This document shows, in pieces, positions 1-5,751 of a DNA stretch of 8,982 bases. How positions within the stretch are numbered: position 1 is the first letter of the stretch; each line of letters opens with the position of its first letter. Below the pieces are notes generated by a model. The model worked only from the letters and a program-made list of their open reading frames with translations. It ran no database searches and had not been told where the DNA came from. Both the position numbers and the translations under genes were made by a program. This DNA comes from Flavobacteriales bacterium UBA1112. GTDB taxonomy: Bacteria; Bacteroidota; Bacteroidia; Flavobacteriales_D; Sanyastnellaceae. The DNA lies in assembly GCA_002313415.1 (NCBI GenBank), contig DCBH01000023.1:1-8982 (forward strand), in the 5' to 3' direction.

Positions 1-2
1 TG

Positions 3-575
3 CGTGCGCAGCTCGACTTCAATGCTGTGGCTCAGGGATTCACAGTAGATGGTTTGTCTGAAGTGTTGTTGGATTACGGAGTCACAGACATGATGATTGA
101 ACTTGGTGGGGAAGTGAAATGCATGGGTTTGAACAAGCATGGACATGCATGGCGCATCGCCATTGACCGGCCTCAGGAAAATGGTCGCACTTTGCAAGCC
201 GTTTTGCCATTGAAAGACATGTCTGTATGCACGAGTGGGAGCTACAGAAAGGCATCTGTTGTGAATGGGAAAAGACATTCACACACACTCGATCCCCGAA
301 CAGGGAAGCCTGTGACTCACGGTTTGCTCAGTGCCACAATCGTCACACCGAGCGCGGCATATGCCGATGCTTATGCCACTGTCTGCATGGTTCTTGGTCC
401 AGATCGGGGTGCTGTATGGGTAGACAGTCTGCAACGGGCAGGGAAAGACATCGAAGCCTTTTTTATTGTGGATCAAGAGGGAGGTGACCATTCCTTTTGG
501 GCTACAGAATCGTTACGAGAGGATTTAGAGTGGTTGGAACCGTTGAGTGAGTATGTCCTAGAATTGTCAGAGTAA
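3..575 (+). CDS. apbE: FAD:protein FMN transferase (ApbE family), 5'-truncated by window edge
   Basis: The reading frame is open from the first bases, so the start lies left of the window; 190 residues of the C-terminal part are visible. ApbE enzymes take FMN from FAD and attach it to a Thr or Ser of target proteins such as NqrB, NqrC or Rnf subunits, using Mg2+, outside the cytoplasmic membrane. Family motifs appear in the right order. LDFNAVAQGF (residues 4-13) matches the usual IDLGGIAKGY-type FAD-binding segment. ELGGEVKCMG (33-42) is the GG(D/E) motif. SGSYRK (78-83) is followed by HTLDPRTGKPV (94-104), the H-x-x-DPRTG signature. ADAYATVCMVLG (121-132) carries the metal-binding Asp and Thr. 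An internal GTG at 27 could be mistaken for a start, but it cuts through the first motif. The gene ends 100 bp before the first beta-helix gene. The NqrM-like gene 2.2 kb downstream suggests Na+-NQR as the target. The family is certain; the substrate is inferred. Confidence 0.93.
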   Translation, partial: RAQLDFNAVAQGFTVDGLSEVLLDYGVTDMMIELGGEVKCMGLNKHGHAWRIAIDRPQENGRTLQAVLPLKDMSVCTSGSYRKASVVNGKRHSHTLDPRTGKPVTHGLLSATIVTPSAAYADAYATVCMVLGPDRGAVWVDSLQRAGKDIEAFFIVDQEGGDHSFWATESLREDLEWLEPLSEYVLELSE

Positions 576-675
576 TCAAAGTATTGAGGACAATTCATCG
601 AGTTCAATTATTTTCCGTGGGCCAAACTCAATCAATCTTTCGGACAACAATTCAATCCGCTTCGTTGTGATTTCG

Positions 676-2718
676 ATGATGTTCACCAAACTGTCTTTTG
701 CGCCGTGCAGGCTTTGCATGTGCCTTTTGTTGTGCTCCATGGGAGTGCAATTGCTGACGGCTCAGGAATTGTTTAGCAATGGTGCATCTTGTGGATGTCC
801 AGAGGTGAGTTTGCGAGATACGATTTGGGTGAGTGACAATTTGGGCGCTGGTGTGGGAACAAATACGTGGTCGTGCGAGCATGTGTACGTTCTGACAGAA
901 CAAGTATTTGTAAATTCGTCAGATACACTTACCATTGAGCCAGGCACTGTTGTCCTGGGCATGTCAGGGGAAGGGAGACAATCATTTTTCGTGCCATCAA
1001 ACAATGCAGTTGGCGGCATTGCGAGTGTCAATTATGAGGTATATCCGGGCGCGTTGATTGTGTCCCGTGGGGCATTTCTGGTTGCGGAAGGCACCCCTGA
1101 TTGTCCCATTCAATTTTCTTTTTTGGGAGACCCGTTAGATGGTTCCGTGGGGGTAGATGTCCAAGGAAAATGGGGTGGCCTGGTTTTATGTGGAGGTGGT
1201 GCAATCAACACGTTGTACCTCCAAGGAATCGATCAACCTTCACAAACGGGAGGAGTTGGTACAGGAGAGGATCGAGCTGAAGGTGTCGTGGATTTAAGCG
1301 GGCAAAATCGTCACGTTTATGGTGGCAATACGCTGCCTTTGTCTTCTTCCGGCAGGCTGAAGTATTTGTCCCTGCGGCACGGAAGTACCAATCTGGGTTG
1401 GAACAATGTCCTCAATGGCAATGAAACGGACCTCCTCCAGCTTGCAGGATGCGGAGAAGGTACCACATTGGACTACATTGAACTCATTGCATCGGCGGAT
1501 GATGGACTCCATATTTTGGGTGGAACTCCTGATGTGCGCCACGTGGTAAGCGCCTTTCATGCTGAAGATGCTTTTGAAAGTGACCAAGGTTGGCAGGGTA
1601 CAGGTCAGTGGCTTTTTGGCCTCCAAGACACAGCACTTGCACACCCCACAAATCCTCCAAACGACACATTTTTATGGTTGATGCACGGAGATGACTTCGA
1701 AGAAAACAACGTTGATTTCACCTATGAACCGTACACATCGCCGTGGATGAGCAACCTAACTCTGCTGTCAAATGGTGGTGCGCACGCAGTTGGTGTGCAA
1801 AGTTTGCCTGCCGGTGATTGGTTAAACTCAGTGGTTCACGGCGTTTCCGAGTCAGGGATCGAGTGCAGGCACATGTATTCCTGTGATGGATTTCCCGCAA
1901 TTACCCCGGCAGGTATGTCAGGAGGTTATGGCATACTCCGAATCATGAATTGGCGAATCCAAGGGACGGCGGAAAGTGCGCAAGATGTGACCCCAGGATC
2001 GTATCGAGGGTTGTATCCAAATGCCATCGGTTTGGCTTTGCCGGGCATCCTCGCCGACAGCAACAACGTGATTGAATCCATCGTACTCGATCCAACATTT
2101 GCCATCGCAGATGGCGTGATTCATGATGGTTTAGATCCCCGTCCCTTTTCAGGTTTAACAGTTTCTAGTCATTACCAAGATTTGGGCGAGGGTCTCGAGG
2201 AGGTAACATACCACGGGGCATTTCAGCCTGGATCGGAACCGTGGTTTGAGGGGTGGAGTGCACTGTCCGATTGGGGGTTGTTTGTCGGTCAGTCCGAGGA
2301 AATCGGATGCACTTATGCCTATGCATGCAATTACAATCCGCAGGCCATGGAAGATGACGGTTCCTGCGATTTTACAAGTTGTGCGGGCTGCACTTCTCCT
2401 TGGGCCTGCAATTACCAATTTGATGCCATTCTTGACGACGGATCATGTGAACGTGAATCTTGCGTTGGATGTACATCTCTTTTGGCGTGCAATTACGATG
2501 CCGAAGCCACTCAGGACGACGGAACCTGCTCTTTTGAAGCATGTATGGGATGCACCTATTCGGATGCGGTCAATTACGACGCTGCCGCTTCGATTGATGA
2601 CGGAAGTTGCACATTCCCGGCACCAACAACTTGCACTGGCGATCTCAATGGAGATGACATGGTGTCCACTTTGGATTTGTTGGACTTTTTGTCAGTGTAT
2701 GGCGAAGCGTGTGAATGA
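676..2718 (+). CDS. Secreted beta-helix protein with Cys-rich repeats and a C-terminal dockerin-like motif (paralog 1)
   Basis: Residues are counted from the ATG at 676 (680 aa). A GTG at 667 and an ATG at 679 are alternative starts; 676 gives a standard signal peptide with a hydrophobic core rich in Leu and Cys and a likely cleavage near TAQ (28-30). Residues of about 40-540 match a family common in secreted Bacteroidota proteins. Its marks are a leading CGCP, a VFVNSSDTLTIEPGTVVLG strand, KWGGLVLCG, YLSLRHGSTNLGW, SADDGLHILGG and EDAFESDQGWQG, which suggest a parallel beta-helix. Four 27-residue Cys repeats follow (544-647). Last comes one EF-hand-like loop, DLNGDDMVSTLDL, framed by C653 and C679. 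Many paired cysteines suggest disulfide bonding outside the cytoplasm. No enzymatic residues could be identified and the function is unknown; adhesion or a surface structural role is only a guess. Its closest visible relative is the paralog at 3053-5065. The C-terminus has no recognisable conventional T9SS beta-sandwich sorting domain. Confidence 0.9.
   Translation: MMFTKLSFAPCRLCMCLLLCSMGVQLLTAQELFSNGASCGCPEVSLRDTIWVSDNLGAGVGTNTWSCEHVYVLTEQVFVNSSDTLTIEPGTVVLGMSGEGRQSFFVPSNNAVGGIASVNYEVYPGALIVSRGAFLVAEGTPDCPIQFSFLGDPLDGSVGVDVQGKWGGLVLCGGGAINTLYLQGIDQPSQTGGVGTGEDRAEGVVDLSGQNRHVYGGNTLPLSSSGRLKYLSLRHGSTNLGWNNVLNGNETDLLQLAGCGEGTTLDYIELIASADDGLHILGGTPDVRHVVSAFHAEDAFESDQGWQGTGQWLFGLQDTALAHPTNPPNDTFLWLMHGDDFEENNVDFTYEPYTSPWMSNLTLLSNGGAHAVGVQSLPAGDWLNSVVHGVSESGIECRHMYSCDGFPAITPAGMSGGYGILRIMNWRIQGTAESAQDVTPGSYRGLYPNAIGLALPGILADSNNVIESIVLDPTFAIADGVIHDGLDPRPFSGLTVSSHYQDLGEGLEEVTYHGAFQPGSEPWFEGWSALSDWGLFVGQSEEIGCTYAYACNYNPQAMEDDGSCDFTSCAGCTSPWACNYQFDAILDDGSCERESCVGCTSLLACNYDAEATQDDGTCSFEACMGCTYSDAVNYDAAASIDDGSCTFPAPTTCTGDLNGDDMVSTLDLLDFLSVYGEACE
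2305..2616 (+). repeat. Four tandem 27-residue Cys-rich repeats inside paralog 1
   Basis: Each 81-bp unit encodes the pattern G-C-T-x3-A-C-N-Y-x2-x-A-x3-D-D-G-S/T-C-x3-x-C-x. Units fall at residues 544-570, 571-597, 598-624 and 625-647; the last is shorter and has AVNY in place of ACNY. The DNA of the units has diverged while Cys, Asn-Tyr and DDG(S/T)C are kept. This indicates selection on the protein rather than recent expansion. Similar DDGSC repeats are frequent near the C-termini of secreted Flavobacteriales proteins. A disulfide-stabilised, possibly Ca2+-binding spacer is inferred. Confidence 0.9.
2632..2712 (+). other. Single dockerin-like EF-hand module, Cys-framed, in paralog 1
   Basis: The encoded loop has acidic or polar residues at EF-hand positions 1, 3, 5, 9 and 12 (D656, N658, D660, S664, D667), followed by LLDFLSVYG. 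It matches one half of a type I dockerin, whereas true cellulosomal dockerins carry two such halves. Cysteines lie just before and just after it (C653, C679) and may clasp it. Calcium binding is likely from the ligand pattern; a cohesin partner is not implied. Confidence 0.75.
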
Positions 2719-2754
2719 GAGATGCAAAGCTCAAGAATCACCAACGGCTTGGCT

Positions 2755-2955
2755 TCAGACTTGATCTGATTGACAGGAATCCTGAGGGCGTGCCCCGCAA
2801 ACAGAGCAATTCCCGTTTTCACTCTGAAGAATGGGGTTTTTGCTGGCACACGTGCCACTGAATTCACCTCCGGGCTTCACCAAAATCTTGATGGCAATAC
2901 CAGCAAGGCCAAGTCCGAGAAGACCGATAGTCAAAGCGACTTCCATCCATTCCAT
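2755..2955 (-). CDS. Small one-helix membrane protein with four cysteines, NqrM-like
   Basis: This 66-aa gene lies on the strand opposite its neighbours, in the gap between the two beta-helix genes. One hydrophobic segment (about residues 6-26, rich in Leu, Gly, Ile) is followed by KPGGEFSGTCASKNP and then NCSVCGARPQDSC. The cysteines are C36, C50, C53 and C61. I recall this layout as a conserved flavobacterial 'membrane or secreted protein'. It parallels NqrM (DUF539), which has one helix, a GSCGGL motif and further cysteines, and which delivers iron to the NqrD/NqrE centre of Na+-NQR. The nearby apbE supports that link, but sequence identity to Vibrio-type NqrM is limited, so no symbol is assigned. 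The frame stays open upstream to 3207, but that part opposes the next gene's coding region. ATG 2955 is chosen because the TM segment begins directly after it; ATG 2946 is a close alternative. Whether it is a functional NqrM counterpart is inference. Confidence 0.78.
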   Translation of the reverse strand: MEWMEVALTIGLLGLGLAGIAIKILVKPGGEFSGTCASKNPILQSENGNCSVCGARPQDSCQSDQV

Positions 2956-2959
2956 ATCA

Positions 2960-2967
2960 CAAAGGTA
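2960..2967 (-). promoter_or_regulatory. Candidate -7 element TACCTTTG upstream of the NqrM-like gene
   Basis: Read on the minus strand this is a full match to the Bacteroidota -7 consensus TAnnTTTG. A TTG at 2992-2990, 22 nt upstream, could serve as the -33 element, although the spacing is slightly long. It lies only 4 nt before the ATG at 2955, so a transcript starting from it would have almost no leader. An 8-bp degenerate match can arise by chance. Confidence 0.35.
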
Positions 2968-3000
2968 ATTGGTGCTGATTAGAATTTGGCAATACCTGAG

Positions 3001-3036
3001 ATGTTGGTGTATAATTTTATGTTGGTATATTAATGT
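3001..3036 (+). promoter_or_regulatory. AT-rich imperfect direct repeat and candidate promoter before paralog 2
   Basis: Two adjacent 18-bp units both begin ATGTTGGT (3001-3008 and 3019-3026) and agree at 14 of 18 positions. They sit 17 bp before the ATG at 3053, in the most AT-rich stretch of the window. Within them TAATTTTA (3012-3019) resembles the -7 consensus TAnnTTTG, and TTTG at 2985-2988 could be a -33 element with a spacing somewhat longer than usual. The direct repeat may be an operator, but no regulator is identifiable. Confidence 0.35.
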
Positions 3037-3052
3037 ATAGTTAAGCGCATCC

Positions 3053-5065
3053 ATGTTTTCAATGCGAGCCATCATTATCCCAGTTTTGTTTGCTTCGACC
3101 TCAAGTCTAGGCCAGGGGCTGATGACGGGTGAGGTGTGCGGCTGTCCGCCGGTGATGAATCGAGATACGGTTTGGGTCACTGACAACAATGGAGCAGGTG
3201 TCGGCAATGTGCATTGGACGTGCGATCACATTTATGTTTTGGCTGAACAGGTTTTTGTCAATGGTGGTGATACGTTGACGATGGATCCGGGCACGGTCGT
3301 TCTTGGGGTGTCTGGCCAAGGACGCTCGGAAGTGGATGTTGCTGTCAATTTTGGCATTGGCAGCCTGCGGGAGGTTACCTATGAACATTATCCTGCAGCG
3401 CTTGTGGTTGCCCGTTCGGGATACCTGGACGCTCAAGGGACAGCCTCATGTCCGATTCAATTTTCATTTTTCGGGGATCCTCTAGATGGGTCAGTTGGTT
3501 TGGATGTTACAGGAATGTGGGGTGGTCTTGCTCTTTGTGGTGCTGCTCAAACCAACACATTACACTTGGACTTGTCTTTCTTTGGAGCACCATTTTTCAC
3601 GACGGGAATTGGAACGGGTGAGGATCGGATTGAAGGCATCGTCGATTTAAGCGGACAAGATCGAGAGGTATATGGCGGCAATGAAGACCCGACGGGTTCG
3701 TCAGGAACGTTGAGATATTTATCCATTCGTCATGGCAGCACCAACTTGGGTTGGACGCAATTTGGGAATGGCAACGAAACAGACCTGCTTCAACTCGGAG
3801 CTTGCGGTACTGGCACAGTGGTGGAAAACATTGAACTGGTGTCGTCCGCAGACGACGGCCTGCACATTTTGGGCGGTCTGGTCGAGGTTCGCCGCGTCGT
3901 CTCAGCATTTCACGCGGAGGACGCATTTGAAAGTGATCAGGGATGGCAAGGTGCTGCCCAGTTTTTACTTGGCATTCAGGACACGGTTCTTGCTCATGCG
4001 ACCAATCCCCCAGGACCTTCCTTCGTGTATGACGCCGAGGGTGACGATGTGCAGGACAACAACATGGATCCCTCAAGTGAGCCATTCTGTTTGCCAGCGA
4101 TGGCCAATTTGACTTTGATTACCAATGGAGCAGGGCAAGCGGCGAGTTACCACAGCTTGCCAGGAGGAGATTGGTTGAATTCCGTGGTTCACGGCGTCTC
4201 GGATGCCGGGGTTGAAGTTCAACACTATTTGACATGCGACGGATTCAATGCCATGTTGCCCAATCAATACGGGTTCTTAACCTTGCGGAATTGGCGGGTA
4301 TGGGGCGATGAGGAAAATCAAGAGAACGTCTTGCGCGGTCGTTACATGGGCAACTACGGTGCGCAGGGTGCATTGGAAGGTTGGCTAACTGACAGCACCA
4401 ACATCATTGAATCCGTGCTTGTAGACGGTGAGTTCACCCTCGAAGACGGCCTTGTACTGGATGGTCTGGATCCACGAGTTCAAGCTGGGGAATCAGTCAG
4501 CGACTTCTACTTGCCTTCTGATGAGCGTCTAGATGCTGTTTCATTTCACGGTGCATTGGCTCCAAATGAGTCTCCATGGTTGACGCCATGGTCTTATCTC
4601 GCTCACATCGGTGTCATTCAATCTGACGAAATCGATGTTGACGGTGACGGATGTACTTACGTTTTGGCTTGTAATTACGACTCTGAAGCGACAGCTGATG
4701 ACGGGTCTTGTGACTTCACGACGTGTGGTGGATGCATTTACGAGTGGGCCTGCAATTATGACGCAACGTCTCTCATCGACGATGGCAGTTGTGAGCTCGA
4801 ATCATGCAGTGGATGCACCTTCGTGCTCGCTTGCAACTATGATGCTGATGCGGTGCACGATGATGGCTCATGCACGTTTGAGGAATGCTCAGGTTGCACC
4901 GTGATCAATGCTTCGAATTATGACCCAATGGCATTGATTGACGATGGAAGTTGTGAATTGGGGCTTGCCCAATCTTGTGATGGTGACCTCAATGGGGACG
5001 GCGTGGTCAGTACTTTAGACCTTTTGGACTTCCTTTCGGTGTATGGCAACACTTGTGTCGATTGA
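3053..5065 (+). CDS. Secreted beta-helix protein with Cys-rich repeats and a C-terminal dockerin-like motif (paralog 2)
   Basis: This 670-aa protein aligns with the product of 676-2718 along its whole length. Shared blocks include CGCP (29-32), VFVNGGDTLTMDPGTVVLG, MWGGLALCG, EDRIEGIVDLSGQ, YLSIRHGSTNLGW, NGNETDLLQL, SADDGLHILGG, EDAFESDQGWQG and GDWLNSVVHGVSDAG. The N-terminus is a signal peptide (cleavage near LGQ, about residue 21). The core reads as a secreted parallel beta-helix, followed by four 27-residue Cys repeats (533-636) and a single EF-hand-like loop DLNGDGVVSTLDL between C642 and C668. The extended acidic spacer SDEIDVDGDG (524-533) just before the repeats is specific to this copy. 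ATG 3053 is preferred; ATG 3062 would also leave an acceptable signal peptide. No catalytic motif was found and the function is unknown. The stop lies 36 bp from the end of the convergent DUF6952-like gene, with no clear hairpin between them. Confidence 0.92.
   Translation: MFSMRAIIIPVLFASTSSLGQGLMTGEVCGCPPVMNRDTVWVTDNNGAGVGNVHWTCDHIYVLAEQVFVNGGDTLTMDPGTVVLGVSGQGRSEVDVAVNFGIGSLREVTYEHYPAALVVARSGYLDAQGTASCPIQFSFFGDPLDGSVGLDVTGMWGGLALCGAAQTNTLHLDLSFFGAPFFTTGIGTGEDRIEGIVDLSGQDREVYGGNEDPTGSSGTLRYLSIRHGSTNLGWTQFGNGNETDLLQLGACGTGTVVENIELVSSADDGLHILGGLVEVRRVVSAFHAEDAFESDQGWQGAAQFLLGIQDTVLAHATNPPGPSFVYDAEGDDVQDNNMDPSSEPFCLPAMANLTLITNGAGQAASYHSLPGGDWLNSVVHGVSDAGVEVQHYLTCDGFNAMLPNQYGFLTLRNWRVWGDEENQENVLRGRYMGNYGAQGALEGWLTDSTNIIESVLVDGEFTLEDGLVLDGLDPRVQAGESVSDFYLPSDERLDAVSFHGALAPNESPWLTPWSYLAHIGVIQSDEIDVDGDGCTYVLACNYDSEATADDGSCDFTTCGGCIYEWACNYDATSLIDDGSCELESCSGCTFVLACNYDADAVHDDGSCTFEECSGCTVINASNYDPMALIDDGSCELGLAQSCDGDLNGDGVVSTLDLLDFLSVYGNTCVD
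4649..4960 (+). repeat. Four tandem 27-residue Cys-rich repeats inside paralog 2
   Basis: Units cover residues 533-559, 560-586, 587-613 and 614-636, with the same G-C-T/I-x3-A-C-N-Y ... D-D-G-S-C pattern as in paralog 1. The last unit again lacks the second Cys (NASNY), as the last unit of paralog 1 does (DAVNY). The repeat number, the irregular last unit and the order are therefore conserved, so the array predates the gene duplication. Confidence 0.9.
4976..5056 (+). other. Single dockerin-like EF-hand module, Cys-framed, in paralog 2
   Basis: Ligand positions D645, N647, D649, S653 and D656 match an EF-hand loop, with LLDFLSVYG following and C642 and C668 on either side. The stretch from GDLNGD to SVYG is almost the same in both paralogs, more alike than most of the beta-helix core. 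As in paralog 1, only one half of a dockerin is present. Confidence 0.75.
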
Positions 5066-5101
5066 ACAAGTCATTGCATCGCACAACCGCACAGCAGGGA
5101 T

Positions 5102-5341
5102 TTAGCCGATGATGTTTCGGACGTCTTTGAAAAATGTCCGAAGTGCCACCTTGGGTTCCACACCCTCTTTTTGGGCTTCTTCCAACACGCGCTTGGCGCC
5201 AAGAATGTTTGTGAGGCGATCACCCAATTCTGCTACGTCGTTGGCATCGTCATCCATGGAGGTGTAGATTTCTTGCTCTAAACGGTCAAGCGATGCCATG
5301 TCGTGATTGGCGATGAGCTTCCGAATTTCTGAAGCATTCAT
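5102..5341 (-). CDS. Small DUF6952-like protein, coupled to thioredoxin
   Basis: This 79-aa protein is soluble, charged and probably all-helical, with no signal peptide. The second half (ELGDRLTNILGAKRVLEE ... EGVEPKVALRTFFKDVRNIIG) resembles the ELISNMYGA...KEGT...ALNTFMKRV pattern of the short flavobacterial family DUF6952, which I recall as often following a thioredoxin gene. The molecular function is unknown. Its ATG overlaps the thioredoxin stop codon by 4 bp (ATGA at 5341-5338), so it is almost certainly translated by coupling from the same mRNA, and a role with the thioredoxin is plausible. The family call rests on remembered motifs and is moderately sure; the gene itself is well supported by the overlap. 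Confidence 0.8.
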   Translation of the reverse strand: MNASEIRKLIANHDMASLDRLEQEIYTSMDDDANDVAELGDRLTNILGAKRVLEEAQKEGVEPKVALRTFFKDVRNIIG

Positions 5342-5643
5342 GATGCGCAGGCTTCAGCGAGTTCAGAGACCTTGTCCTTTTTGGCAGTGGCAAACTCCTC
5401 AAGAAGTTTGCCATCTTTAAATCCAGCGAAATAGGGGAGATCGTTGATTTTGAATGCCTTCTTGACGTCGAGATGTTCCTCTACGTCTACGTCGATGAAC
5501 TTGACTTCTGACATCGCTTCAGCCTCTTTGAGGGACCTCACGTGAGGGGCAAGCAATTTACATACTCCACACCACGAAGCGTGGAATCGTATAAAGAGGC
5601 GAGGTTGACTTTTGATTTGATCAATGAGTTCAGGCAGTGTCAT
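5338..5643 (-). CDS. Thioredoxin family protein with a CGVC active site
   Basis: This 101-aa single-domain thioredoxin fold protein has no signal peptide, so it acts in the cytoplasm, reducing disulfides or passing electrons to partners such as peroxiredoxins. The active site is W24-C25-G26-V27-C28-K29 after the FIRFHASW strand. The expected VKFIDVDVEEH strand follows (47-57), then the LP70YFAGFKDGK cis-proline loop. The motif is CGVC instead of the usual CGPC, which normally changes redox potential. An extra cysteine, C99, sits next to the C-terminus. The open frame continues upstream to 5865, but that part runs across the mazG start and lacks family similarity; ATG 5643 gives the normal length. 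It forms an operon with the DUF6952-like gene downstream and is divergent from mazG, with 108 bp between the start codons. Confidence 0.93.
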   Translation of the reverse strand: MTLPELIDQIKSQPRLFIRFHASWCGVCKLLAPHVRSLKEAEAMSEVKFIDVDVEEHLDVKKAFKINDLPYFAGFKDGKLLEEFATAKKDKVSELAEACAS

Positions 5644-5739
5644 GATTCTAAAGATTGAAGTGCAAACATGCAAACAAGTGCGCAACGGAGTGGTTCGATT
5701 GCACACTTTTCTATGGGCGTTCAGGCACAAAAGGCAGAT

Positions 5740-5747
5740 TACATTTG
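5740..5747 (+). promoter_or_regulatory. Candidate -7 element TACATTTG upstream of mazG
   Basis: This is a complete match to TAnnTTTG, 4 nt before the ATG at 5752, the same spacing as seen before the NqrM-like gene. I could not find a good -33 TTTG at the usual distance. If used, the mRNA would be leaderless or nearly so, which would also exclude the upstream in-frame ATG at 5668 as the start. Confidence 0.35.
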
Positions 5748-5751
5748 CATC

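Noticed and set aside
2246..2764. 172-aa plus-strand frame overlapping the Cys repeats of paralog 1
   Set aside because: It is an out-of-frame shadow of the repeat-coding DNA, with no recognisable family and a real gene in another frame.
2770..2775. TTGACA resembling a sigma70 -35 box
   Set aside because: No -10 box at a suitable distance; it lies inside the minus-strand small gene, and Bacteroidota use a different promoter consensus.
2956..3207. Upstream extension of the NqrM-like frame to a 150-aa protein on the minus strand
   Set aside because: The extra 84 residues run antisense to the signal peptide region of paralog 2 and to the AT-rich gap, and lack family similarity; the hydrophobic segment begins straight after ATG 2955.
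5668..5751. 28-residue N-terminal extension of MazG
   Set aside because: It does not resemble MazG N-termini and overlaps the divergent promoter region; the 266-aa form has the usual length.
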